From an uncultured Candidatus Saccharibacteria bacterium (GTDB taxonomy: Bacteria; Patescibacteriota; Saccharimonadia; Saccharimonadales; Saccharimonadaceae), in assembly GCA_946406665.1 (NCBI GenBank), contig CAMJLE010000006.1, forward strand, positions 1 to 37,331: a stretch of DNA of 37,331 bases, written 5' to 3'. Positions 27,711 to 36,277 of this stretch are shown here, one piece after another. The notes beneath the pieces are model-generated. The model was not told the origin of the DNA. It ran no database searches and worked only from the letters and a program-made list of their open reading frames with translations. Positions within the stretch are counted from its first letter, which is position 1, and every line of letters starts with the position of its first letter. The position numbers and the translations under genes were made by a program.

Positions 27711-29885
27711 TTAGACTTTGTTGATTACGGGGATTACGATAGGCGTATGGCCAGTGGCGTCAAAGAGAATATGGGTGACATCCTCTTTAATCTCTTCCTT
27801 CATCGTCTTAATGTCGTCGTCGGTCGAGATGCTGCGATCGGTCTTGGCGCGGAGATAGTGGCGAATCTTACCAATTAACTCTTCCGAATTATCTAGATAG
27901 ATAAAGGCGCGCGAAACGATGTCTGGAGTCTTAATGAGGCGACCAGTCTTCTTGCTGAGCGTCAGAATAACAACAAAGATACCTTCGCGTGAGATATGAA
28001 TACGGTCTTTGACGACAGCTTCATTAACCTGCCTGTCAGCATCGTCATATAGTTTATTGCCAACATGGATACGGCCATTTTTATGTATAGTTTGGTCTGG
28101 CATTAATTCGACGATATCCCCATCGTCGGCAACGACGATATTCTGTTTCGGAATACCAACAACATTCTCGGCCATTTCGGCATTGTGCTGCAACATATAG
28201 AACTCGCCATGATATGGCATGTAGTTCTTTGGTCGCATGTCGGTCACAAACTGAACGTGGTCTTCATAGTAGGCATGACCCGAGAGATGTAGCGGTCCAA
28301 TATTAGTCAGGTGAGTTTTGCCGTTTTGGATAACTTGCGCACCCTCGCGCAAAAGACCGCCAACCGTCGACACGACCCTCGGCTCATTGCCTGGAATAGG
28401 ATTGGAACTGAAGATAATCGTGTCCGTGGGCTTAATCTTAATATAGCGATGCGAGCCATTAACCATGCGATTAAGAACGGCGTTCATTTCACCCTGAGAG
28501 CCAGTACAGACAATCGTTACTCGCTCGTCCGGAAGCTTAATAATATCCTCCATCTTCATGATGGTGTCTTTTGGTACTTTAATTGCTTTGGCACGAAGTG
28601 CTACCTCAACGTTGTTGATCATCGAGTAGCCAGCAAAGGCCACTTTGCGACCACGCGCAGCTGCCTCCTTTAGGACAAGCTCGATACGCTTGACTTGGGA
28701 CGAGAAGCAAGAGATGATTACACGACCATTAGCATAGTGATCCATCACGCGACCCATGTTGTCGCCGACATCAAACTCCGAGTGAGGATGCGTACCTGGC
28801 GTGTCGATATTGGTAGACTCGTTCAAGAGTAGAGCGTAACCTTCCTTATCGCGAATTTCGAGCAGACGGTCGTAATCAGCCGGCGTATCCATTGGATTCT
28901 TCTCGAAACGCCAGTCGCCAGAAAGAAGAATGTTTCCGTTTGGCGTACGAACCACAATAGAGGTATTGCCCGGAATGGAGTGCAAAATATGCACAAACTC
29001 GGCAGAAAGATGCTCGGATAGTTTGATATTTTCATGCTTGAACGGATCGACTTCATGGTAATTCATTTCTGGCACATCGGTCAGCTCCGACATCTGGCGT
29101 TTAATCATGCCGATCGTGAAGCTCGTACCGTAAATAGGTACAAGTGGGCCAAAGTACGGTAAAAGATGCTTGCAGGCGCCGATATGATCTAGGTGCGCGT
29201 GCGTAAAGAGAATTGCTTTAACTTTGTCACGATTGTCATCGAGCCATTTCGCATCTGGCACCATATAATTAACGCCCGGATAATCTTCGCTCGCAAACAG
29301 GGTGCCCATATCGATGAGAATTATCTCACCCTGATATTCTATGGCGGTCATGTTTTTGCCAATACCAATTTCACCTAGACCACCAATCGGGATAATGCGC
29401 ACTGCGTCGCGATGTTGGCGCGCGGCCTTAATCTGCGCCATCGTCACCTGCTTGCCGTCATATCCGTTATAGCGAGACTTATTTACGGGGATGCCGATGA
29501 TGTGCTGCGTAGCCTGCGCATTAACGTCTTGGCTGAGCATGCGCTGATGGTGCACCATTTCGCCTTTGCGGGTGCTGACTAGGAGATTAACTTCGCGCTT
29601 TTTGTCGGAAGCGGTCGGCGCAGCCTTAGTGGCCTTCGTGGCTTTAGTATTGCTTTTTTTGGTAGTTTTCTTTGCGACCGGCTTAGCGGAAGCTTTGCCG
29701 GCTTTTTTAGATGTAGTCTTCTTGCCACGTACGAGCTTCTCGTCCTTGCCGCCTGGGGCAAAGTTGGCGTTGAAATTACGCTTTTGATTTTCTTCAAATT
29801 GTTTTTTGATATCTGGTAAGCGCTCGGCACGCATCTTAAGCAATTTTGCTCTACGCGCAGCCTCGGCTTGCTTTTTATTTTCCAT
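27711..29885 (-). CDS. rnj: Ribonuclease J with Lys/Ala-rich N-terminal extension
   Basis: FTHAHLDHIGACKHLLPYFG, LSGDWRFEKNP, CTGSQGEMNAVLNRM, HLSGHAYYEDHVQFVTDMRPKNYMPYHGE; SD agagga. Confidence 0.94.
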   Translation of the reverse strand: MENKKQAEAARRAKLLKMRAERLPDIKKQFEENQKRNFNANFAPGGKDEKLVRGKKTTSKKAGKASAKPVAKKTTKKSNTKATKATKAAPTASDKKREVNLLVSTRKGEMVHHQRMLSQDVNAQATQHIIGIPVNKSRYNGYDGKQVTMAQIKAARQHRDAVRIIPIGGLGEIGIGKNMTAIEYQGEIILIDMGTLFASEDYPGVNYMVPDAKWLDDNRDKVKAILFTHAHLDHIGACKHLLPYFGPLVPIYGTSFTIGMIKRQMSELTDVPEMNYHEVDPFKHENIKLSEHLSAEFVHILHSIPGNTSIVVRTPNGNILLSGDWRFEKNPMDTPADYDRLLEIRDKEGYALLLNESTNIDTPGTHPHSEFDVGDNMGRVMDHYANGRVIISCFSSQVKRIELVLKEAAARGRKVAFAGYSMINNVEVALRAKAIKVPKDTIMKMEDIIKLPDERVTIVCTGSQGEMNAVLNRMVNGSHRYIKIKPTDTIIFSSNPIPGNEPRVVSTVGGLLREGAQVIQNGKTHLTNIGPLHLSGHAYYEDHVQFVTDMRPKNYMPYHGEFYMLQHNAEMAENVVGIPKQNIVVADDGDIVELMPDQTIHKNGRIHVGNKLYDDADRQVNEAVVKDRIHISREGIFVVILTLSKKTGRLIKTPDIVSRAFIYLDNSEELIGKIRHYLRAKTDRSISTDDDIKTMKEEIKEDVTHILFDATGHTPIVIPVINKV

Positions 29886-29923
29886 TTATCCTCTTATTTA
29901 TTAATTCTATTATTGATTTCCCA

Positions 29924-29994
29924 CACTTAAGGCACAATTCTCCCCTATTACTGAGGAGCCTAGAACTTATTGTGCTAAAAGTAATAACTTAGTG
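29924..29994 (-). promoter_or_regulatory. Predicted 5'-terminal hairpin in the rnj 5' UTR
   Basis: Paired arms on plus strand: cacttaag (29924-29931)/cttagtg (29988-29994) with one bulge, gcacaat (29932-29938)/attgtgc (29969-29975), ctcc (29940-29943)/ggag (29955-29958). Confidence 0.6.
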
Positions 29995-29999
29995 CTTAT

Positions 30000-30028
30000 A
30001 TTATAACAAAGGGCATATTAGCCGTCAA
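30000..30028 (-). promoter_or_regulatory. rnj promoter TTGACG-17 nt-TATAAT
   Basis: -35 at 30023-30028, -10 at 30000-30005 on minus strand. Confidence 0.75.
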
Positions 30029-30053
30029 GAAAAGAGGCTCCCTCAAGGGAGCC
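30027..30053 (-). terminator. Intrinsic terminator for the small Cys-rich gene
   Basis: ggctccc (30036-30042) tcaa gggagcc (30047-30053); tcttttctt on minus strand. Confidence 0.7.
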
Positions 30054-30093
30054 AAGCAGTTGTTGCTGTTACGGCGTTTTGCTACCGAGAAAA

Positions 30094-30279
30094 TTAGATC
30101 TCTCCTTTTTTCTCGAGCCTCCGTGCGCATTCGTCGCAGGTCGGACGGCGCGCCACATGTTTGCCGTCCTCAGTGACATACCAGGCTATTTTGCCGCATC
30201 CGCATGTATGCGAGGCCGCGTTATTGTGCTCATGCACAGAATCATTGGCCCTTCTCTGCCGTTCTTCATTGTTACTCAT
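30094..30279 (-). CDS. Small Cys-rich (putative zinc-ribbon) protein, 61 aa
   Basis: SD aaggagg; ...HTCGCGKIAWYVTEDGKHVARRPTCDECARRLEKKGEI; own promoter and terminator. Confidence 0.65.
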   Translation of the reverse strand: MSNNEERQRRANDSVHEHNNAASHTCGCGKIAWYVTEDGKHVARRPTCDECARRLEKKGEI

Positions 30280-30333
30280 ACTGCGCTACCTCCTTTTTTG
30301 AAACGACTATCGACAGCGTCACTGCATTACTTA

Positions 30334-30362
30334 ATTATATCATATTTTGACATTTTTTGCAA
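30334..30362 (-). promoter_or_regulatory. Promoter of the 61-aa gene: TTGCAA-17 nt-TATAAT with extended TGA
   Basis: -35 at 30357-30362, -10 at 30334-30339 on minus strand. Confidence 0.65.
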
Positions 30363-30375
30363 TATCTGATATATT
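30347..30375 (+). promoter_or_regulatory. nusA promoter TTGACA-17 nt-TATATT with extended TGA
   Basis: TTGACA TTTTTTGCAATATCTGA TATATT. Confidence 0.8.
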
Positions 30376-30390
30376 GTAGCCATACAGATA

Positions 30391-30420
30391 AAGACCGGCT
30401 CGAAAAGAGGCGGTTTTATT
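30391..30420 (+). promoter_or_regulatory. Terminator-like attenuator hairpin in the nusA leader
   Basis: aagaccggctc gaaaa gaggcggtttt att: stem with one G-G mismatch, 5-nt loop, U-rich 3' side. Confidence 0.55.
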
Positions 30421-30445
30421 AGTGAAAACGTAAAGAAAGGAAAAT

Positions 30446-31624
30446 ATGGATCTAGATTTGAAGCAAATGGTCGCAATGGTCGACATTATTGCCGAAGAAA
30501 AGAATCTGCCAAAAGAGACTGTAATTGATGTGATCCAACAAGCAATTGCAGCAGCATGGCGTAAAGACAACGGTGACAAGGATATGGATGTGCGCTGCGA
30601 GCTTAACTTAAACACCGGCGAAGCAGACGTTTATATTATCCGCGAAGTTATCGAAGACGATGTAGCCTATAATCCCGCCACCGAAATCCCGCTATCTGAA
30701 GCTAACGGTAAAGAGATTGGCGATCATGTCGAAGAAAAACGCAAGGTTGAAAGCTTTGGTCGCGTCGCTTCTCAGACCGCAAAACAGGTAGTAATCCAGC
30801 GCCTCCGCGAAGCAGAACGCGATGCCGTCCTAACGATGTATGAGGACAAAGTCGGGAGTGTCGTCAACGGAACCGTCGTGCGCGTCGAGCCAAAATTGGT
30901 TCGCATCGACCTAGGTAAAGCTACTGGCATTATGCCAAAAAGCGAACAGATTGAAGGCGAATACTACGCAGTTGGATCTCGCATCAAGGTTTACATCAAG
31001 GAAATCGAACGCAACGAGCGCGGTGCGCAACTAATCTTGAGCCGTGGCTCAGCAGAGTTTATTGAGTACTTATTCCGCCAAGAAGTGCCAGAAATCGAGA
31101 ATGGCTCCGTAGAAATTAAAGCAATCGCGCGCGAAGCTGGTCGTCGTACCAAGATTGCCGTTGCTGCTACTATGCCAGGCATCGATCCGGTCGGTACTTT
31201 CGTAGGTGGTCGTGGCGTACGCGTTCAAGCTGTCATGAACGAAATTGGCGATCGCGAAAAAATCGACATCGTCAACTGGAGCGATAATATTTCCGAATAC
31301 ATCCGCGAAGCACTAAGCCCAGCCGAAATTCAGAAGGTTGAGACCGGCGAAGCGAAGAACAAGAAAGGCGAGACCGTCAATCATGCTACAGTTTACGTAT
31401 CTAAGGACCAGCAATCGATTGCGATTGGCCGCGTTGGCCAGAACGTCCGCCTAGCTTCTAAGTTAACCGGCTACGATATTGACGTCGAAATTGCCAAGGC
31501 GCCAGAGAAAAAGAAGAAAAAGAACGTTGAGGATTCCCTACTTTCTGCCCTAGAGGAGAGCGAGGGGGACGATGCGGATGCCGCAAACGCCGAACCTGAA
31601 TCCGAATCCGATTCTGAAGAATAG
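30446..31624 (+). CDS. nusA: Transcription termination/antitermination factor NusA
   Basis: MDLDLKQMVAMVDIIAEEKNLPKETVIDVIQQAIAAAWRK; S1 VVNGTVVRVEPKLVRIDLGKATGIMP; KH GVRVQAVMNEIGDREKIDIVNW; SD gaaagga. Confidence 0.95.
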   Translation: MDLDLKQMVAMVDIIAEEKNLPKETVIDVIQQAIAAAWRKDNGDKDMDVRCELNLNTGEADVYIIREVIEDDVAYNPATEIPLSEANGKEIGDHVEEKRKVESFGRVASQTAKQVVIQRLREAERDAVLTMYEDKVGSVVNGTVVRVEPKLVRIDLGKATGIMPKSEQIEGEYYAVGSRIKVYIKEIERNERGAQLILSRGSAEFIEYLFRQEVPEIENGSVEIKAIAREAGRRTKIAVAATMPGIDPVGTFVGGRGVRVQAVMNEIGDREKIDIVNWSDNISEYIREALSPAEIQKVETGEAKNKKGETVNHATVYVSKDQQSIAIGRVGQNVRLASKLTGYDIDVEIAKAPEKKKKKNVEDSLLSALEESEGDDADAANAEPESESDSEE

Positions 31625-31631
31625 GAAGCGA

Positions 31632-31665
31632 CAAAAAAGACCCCGCACGGCGGGGGCTTTTTTAT
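31632..31665. terminator. Bidirectional intrinsic terminator between convergent genes
   Basis: aaaaaaga ccccg cacgg cgggg gctttttta. Confidence 0.85.
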
Positions 31666-31898
31666 TTCTTCCTGCACCTAACCGGTACTTTTACGCCGGC
31701 TCTTTGCATTGCTTTTTGTGCCTGTTCGTCGCCACACTGCTCGTCGTCTTCGTGACTGCCAGTAACCGTCATTGTGTCGCCATCGATATGGTCCACGATT
31801 GCCATTCCTAATATCCCCATTACGACTACTAAAAAGATAATGAAAAAAGTCCGGAGGATTTTTTCAACGGCGTGCGGAGTTTTTTCGTTCTGGTACAT
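31662..31898 (-). CDS. Small single-TM protein, 78 aa
   Basis: ILRTFFIIFLVVVMGILGMAIVDHIDGDTMTVTGSHEDDEQCG...; -10-like TATTAT 8 nt before ATG. Confidence 0.5.
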   Translation of the reverse strand: MYQNEKTPHAVEKILRTFFIIFLVVVMGILGMAIVDHIDGDTMTVTGSHEDDEQCGDEQAQKAMQRAGVKVPVRCRKK

Positions 31899-31936
31899 CT
31901 ACCCTAATAATAACACTGTTTATGCTTACTTTTGTG

Positions 31937-33097
31937 CTATTTTTTGAGTTCAGCAAACTTCTCAGCCATGGTGGGATTACCGCGCGTTAGGCGTTTAATG
32001 GTGAGGTCTTCGGCCTTATTGTTTGCGAGGCGAAGGTTGTTCTCAGAGCTAAGAAGGGCCTCTTTGGTCTTTTGTAGGTGCGAGATGGTTTTGTCGATTT
32101 CGTCGATAGCAGCCGCGAACTTCTTGCTCGCTAGTTCGTAGTTGCGCGCAAAAGCTTGCTTAAAATTCTCCATGTTTTCTTCGAAATGAGTAATATCTAT
32201 GTTTTGATTCCGCACGATTGCCAGCTCCTGCTTGAAAGCGAGCGAATTAAGGGCGGCGTTGCGCAAGATTGTAATCATCGGGATAAAGAGCTGCGGTCGG
32301 ATTACGTACATTTTGTCGTACCGATAGCTCACGTCGACGATCCCTGCGTTATATAACTCAGAATCGGCTTCTAGCAGGGAGACTAGTACGGCATATTCGC
32401 AGTTTTTCTCGCGGCGATCTTTGTCTAATTCTTTCAGAAAGTCTTCATTTTTATGCTTCGTGGCAGTCGTTTCATTCTCATTCTTCATCTCGAACATAAT
32501 TGAGATTATCTCATTACCCTGCTCGTCCATTTCTCGATAGATATAGTCGCCCTTGCTGCCTGTGCGCGCATCGTTATCTTTCTCAAAATACGCATTGCGG
32601 AACGCCGTAGCGCGGAGGCGATTGAACTCAGTCTGACAGTGCTGCTCGAGCGTTTCGCCAACCATCTTAGTGCTGAGCTTTGTCTTGAGGTCCTTGAGGC
32701 GATCAATTTCTTCATCCTTGAGCCTGAGCGCACCTTCATACTGTACCTTAAGAGCACTTTCGCGCAGTTTAGCCTCCGCATTTTTAGTCTTGAGGTCAGA
32801 TTTAGTAGATTCAAGCTCCCGCTCGATAGGGGCAAGCGCCCTTGTAACGGCGAGCTCTTTTTCGACTTCGACTTGTTTTATTTTGGCTTCTAGCTCGGAA
32901 AGGCGCTTCGCTTGCGCGGCCTCCTGTTTTGCAAGAGCGAGATCGCGAGCGGCGTTTGCCTGCTTGGTAAGGTCCGCAAGTCGCGAATGCAGCTCGTCGT
33001 CGAATTCTTTGTTGCGCACTTGGTTTAAGATGTCCGCGTAGCTAGTATCGTCAACTTTGAATGTTTTACCGCAATTGGGGCATTTCAGTTCAGCCAT
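31937..33097 (-). CDS. DUF2130 protein: N-terminal zinc-finger-like CPNC, coiled coil, nuclease-like core
   Basis: [80 protein letters not shown] ggagg. Confidence 0.8.
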   Translation of the reverse strand: MAELKCPNCGKTFKVDDTSYADILNQVRNKEFDDELHSRLADLTKQANAARDLALAKQEAAQAKRLSELEAKIKQVEVEKELAVTRALAPIERELESTKSDLKTKNAEAKLRESALKVQYEGALRLKDEEIDRLKDLKTKLSTKMVGETLEQHCQTEFNRLRATAFRNAYFEKDNDARTGSKGDYIYREMDEQGNEIISIMFEMKNENETTATKHKNEDFLKELDKDRREKNCEYAVLVSLLEADSELYNAGIVDVSYRYDKMYVIRPQLFIPMITILRNAALNSLAFKQELAIVRNQNIDITHFEENMENFKQAFARNYELASKKFAAAIDEIDKTISHLQKTKEALLSSENNLRLANNKAEDLTIKRLTRGNPTMAEKFAELKK

Positions 33098-33134
33098 TTC
33101 TCCTCCGTGTTTATCCTATCTATTGTAGCTTAAC

Positions 33135-33163
33135 TTGACTGTTTTTGCGTTTTGTGATATAAT
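33135..33163 (+). promoter_or_regulatory. Promoter TTGACT-17 nt-TATAAT with extended TGA
   Basis: TTGACT GTTTTTGCGTTTTGTGA TATAAT. Confidence 0.85.
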
Positions 33164-33210
33164 GTAGTTATGCACTGTTAACAACTAGCAATCCTGAAGG
33201 GAGGGGAAAT

Positions 33211-33558
33211 ATGAAGGATTGGTGGAATGACAATAAAAGAAACCCGAAAAAGGCAGCATCGACGCTTTGGGGTTACGCGCTCCTCGTGCTGGGCGCGGGA
33301 TGCCTCCTGTGGCTCTTGGGCGGAATAATGCTCGAGGCGGCACCAGGCGAGCGCTCTCTCATGGCAATAAGGTACGGACGAGCCCTGTTCAGTCTTGGCC
33401 TTGCGGCCACAGGAGCTTATGCAGTCGCATGGTTCCTAAACGCGCTCTTCGCGCCGAAAAGTCTGCACGCACCCTATCAGATAGGGTGGACGATAAACGT
33501 CCTTGCCGCTATCGCGGCTGTCGTGGCGAGCATAAAGATTCTCGCCATTCTTCCATAA
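33211..33558 (+). CDS. Small membrane protein (115 aa), about 3 TM, unknown function
   Basis: SD aagggagggg; WGYALLVLGAGCLLWLLGGIML / ALFSLGLAATGAYAVAWFLNALF / INVLAAIAAVVASIKILAILP. Confidence 0.7.
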   Translation: MKDWWNDNKRNPKKAASTLWGYALLVLGAGCLLWLLGGIMLEAAPGERSLMAIRYGRALFSLGLAATGAYAVAWFLNALFAPKSLHAPYQIGWTINVLAAIAAVVASIKILAILP

Positions 33559-33570
33559 ACACGTGCACCG

Positions 33571-33601
33571 GGGAGCCTCCGCAAGGAGACTCCCTATTTT
33601 T
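33571..33601 (+). terminator. Intrinsic terminator
   Basis: gggagcctcc gcaa ggagactccc tatttttta. Confidence 0.75.
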
Positions 33602-36228
33602 TATTTCTTATCAAAGCGCGAAGAGATATTTTTGTAGAGTTCCATAAAAATCAGAATCGACAAGGCGGTAATAAATAGCCAAATAATCGCCCAGAACGGA
33701 ATAGAGACCGTCTGTAATAGTTGAGAGAAAAGAGGGATTTCCATGGCGGCAATCTGTAAGAGAATAGTACATAAGATTCCAATCGCAATGAACCAGTTGC
33801 CTGATAATGGAACAGAAAAAGCGGAGCGGCTTTCGCTGCGACAATTAAAGACGTGAATGTTTTGGATGAAGACCATGAGGCACATAATATACCCACGCGC
33901 AGTGGCAATTTCGAGATGAAGGCTGTTGATTAGATAGTAATAGAAGCCGAATACAACTATCGTAATGATTGCTCCGGAAATGGCGATCTCGGTCATGAGG
34001 CGACGATCGAAAATTGATTGCTTGGGACTGCGCGGTTTTTCTTTCAGAACGTTTGGCTCGGCTGGCTCAAAGCTAAGGGCGAGGTCCTGAATTCCATCGG
34101 TAACCACATTGAGCCAGAGCAATTGCACTGCTACGAGCGGCATCGGCATGTCGCAAATAATCGCCAAGCAGAAGAATGCCGCCTCAGCAAGACCGCAGGA
34201 GATTAAGAAGAAGATTATTTTGCGGATATTTGCATAGGCCGCACGCCCCTCCTTGATGCCGGCCACGATTGATTTGAAATTGTCGTCGGCGATAATCATG
34301 TCGGCCGTTTCGCGAGCTATATCAGTTCCAGACCCCATCGCTATGCCGATATTAGCAGCCTTGAGGGCTGGCGCGTCATTTACACCGTCGCCCGTTACGG
34401 CCACAAATTCGCCTTGGCGCTTGAGAGATTCGATGATTTTGAGCTTCTGAAGTGGCGTTACGCGCGCGAATACGGTTTTCTCTGCTATGAAATTATCAAA
34501 ACTATGATGGGTGCCCTTGAGAGCTTTGGCTATATCAGTGCCGGTGGCGACCTGTGCATCCGATTCGGCAAGCCTTAGATCTTTCGCAATCGATAGCGCC
34601 GTAAGTGGATGATCGCCAGTTACCATCAATACTTTAATGCCCGCTTCGCGGCATTGGCGAATAGAGGCCAGAGCTTCTTTGCGGATCGGATCGATAAAGC
34701 CAACCACGCCTAAGAAAGTTAGATTTTTGATTGCATGAGTGCCATATTGTTGCTGTTTCGGAATCTTGCCATTTGCGACCGCAATGACGCGATAACCTTT
34801 CTTGGCTAAATATTCGTTCTGTTGGTTAAGCTTCGTCGTGCTTTTGCCTGAGGCGAAATTTACTTTACTACAAAAACTTTGCACCACTTCAAGCGAACCT
34901 TTGACCGTACAATACGTTTCCCCGTCTTTTTCATAAAAGACGGCTGAGTATTTATTTTCCGACTCATACGGTATGCGCTCCAAAATTTTACACGTCTTCG
35001 TCTTGACGTCCATTTTAGCCGCCATCACTAGGAACGCTACGTCTATCGAGTCGCCAACTGGATTCTTTCCAGAAATATCCGCCTCATTATTAATCGCCCC
35101 GCAAAAACCAATCTCGGTGGCAAAACTATGGACAGCGCCAATTACTTTCCCTTTAGTGTCGTAGCCGGTGCCAGTAATTTCGTATTCCTGGCCGTTAGGT
35201 AACAGGATGCACTTAGCTGTTTGCTGATTTACCGTTAGTGTGCCGGTTTTATCGGATGCGATTACCGTGCAGCTACCGAGCGATTCAGCAGCATTAAGTT
35301 TACGAACGATAACATTTTGTTTAGACATTTTGTTGGCCGCAATTGTGAGCGCCATCGTGAGCGCTAGTGGCAAACCTTCCGGCATAGCAGAAACCGCAAA
35401 GGCAATCACCGTTAGCAATATTTCATGCCCAGGAGTATGTTTTGCAATCAGCAATATTGCAATAATAATCGCAACCGAAACGACCATGACGCTGATTTGC
35501 TTACTAAATTTCTCAACACGAATCGTTAGCGGCGATTTTTCATCTTTTGCCTCAGCGAGGCTGTCAGCAATCTTGCCCAGCTCCGTATCGAGGCCAATTT
35601 TAACGACATAGGCTTTGGCGCGGCCCGTCACTACGGTTGTACCAGAGAAGACCATATTGCCTTGATCCGAAATGGTCAATCCATCGCCATTGATTGGCTC
35701 GCTAGTTTTAGTCACCTGCACGCTTTCACCGGTAAGAATAGACTCGTCAACCGCAAAATTATGCGCTTCTATAATGCGCATGTCGGCGCTGATTTTATCG
35801 CCAGATTCAAGCAAGACGAGATCGCCAATGGTCAGCTCTTCGACACCTATTGCCGCGTCTTTTCCATTGCGGATAACATGGACTTCATCTTCAATGAGAC
35901 TAGATAGCGCATCGGCGGTTTTATTAGCTTTATTCTCTTGATATGTGCCTATAATAGCGTCTACCAATACGATAAGAATAATAGCCACTGCGTCAACAAT
36001 TTCGCCTACGAAAAATGATACTACGATTGCGATAAGCAGCAGAATGACGATAGGGTCCGCAAACTCGTACAGAAATATTTTTATAATGCTGTCTTTTTTC
36101 TTTTTGGGGAGAATGTTTTTGCCATACTTGCGCTGTCTGGCGGCTACTTCGGAATCGGCTAGACCACTAAGGCTGGTGTTTAACTCGCCTTCTAGCTCAG
36201 AAATTTCTTGCTCATAATAATTAGCCAT
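33601..36228 (-). CDS. Cation-transporting P-type ATPase, SERCA/PMCA-like (start at MANYYEQE)
   Basis: ILTGESVQVTK, PEGLPLALTMALTIAANKM, SDKTGTLTVNQ, VTGDGVNDAPALKAANIGIAMG. Confidence 0.93.
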   Translation of the reverse strand: MANYYEQEISELEGELNTSLSGLADSEVAARQRKYGKNILPKKKKDSIIKIFLYEFADPIVILLLIAIVVSFFVGEIVDAVAIILIVLVDAIIGTYQENKANKTADALSSLIEDEVHVIRNGKDAAIGVEELTIGDLVLLESGDKISADMRIIEAHNFAVDESILTGESVQVTKTSEPINGDGLTISDQGNMVFSGTTVVTGRAKAYVVKIGLDTELGKIADSLAEAKDEKSPLTIRVEKFSKQISVMVVSVAIIIAILLIAKHTPGHEILLTVIAFAVSAMPEGLPLALTMALTIAANKMSKQNVIVRKLNAAESLGSCTVIASDKTGTLTVNQQTAKCILLPNGQEYEITGTGYDTKGKVIGAVHSFATEIGFCGAINNEADISGKNPVGDSIDVAFLVMAAKMDVKTKTCKILERIPYESENKYSAVFYEKDGETYCTVKGSLEVVQSFCSKVNFASGKSTTKLNQQNEYLAKKGYRVIAVANGKIPKQQQYGTHAIKNLTFLGVVGFIDPIRKEALASIRQCREAGIKVLMVTGDHPLTALSIAKDLRLAESDAQVATGTDIAKALKGTHHSFDNFIAEKTVFARVTPLQKLKIIESLKRQGEFVAVTGDGVNDAPALKAANIGIAMGSGTDIARETADMIIADDNFKSIVAGIKEGRAAYANIRKIIFFLISCGLAEAAFFCLAIICDMPMPLVAVQLLWLNVVTDGIQDLALSFEPAEPNVLKEKPRSPKQSIFDRRLMTEIAISGAIITIVVFGFYYYLINSLHLEIATARGYIMCLMVFIQNIHVFNCRSESRSAFSVPLSGNWFIAIGILCTILLQIAAMEIPLFSQLLQTVSIPFWAIIWLFITALSILIFMELYKNISSRFDKK

Positions 36229-36265
36229 ATGCTTATTACTATATCTCATAACTGGCAATTTGAGA

Positions 36266-36271
36266 TATAAT
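36266..36271 (+). promoter_or_regulatory. -10 TATAAT, 6 nt before the GTG of the second P-type ATPase
   Basis: plus strand TATAAT-tataga-GTG. Confidence 0.6.
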
Positions 36272-36277
36272 TATAGA

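Noticed and set aside
33267-33647. 126-aa plus-strand ORF overlapping the 115-aa membrane protein
   Set aside because: The 33211-33558 frame has an SD, a strong promoter and TM segments; this one is an out-of-frame overlap crossing the terminator.
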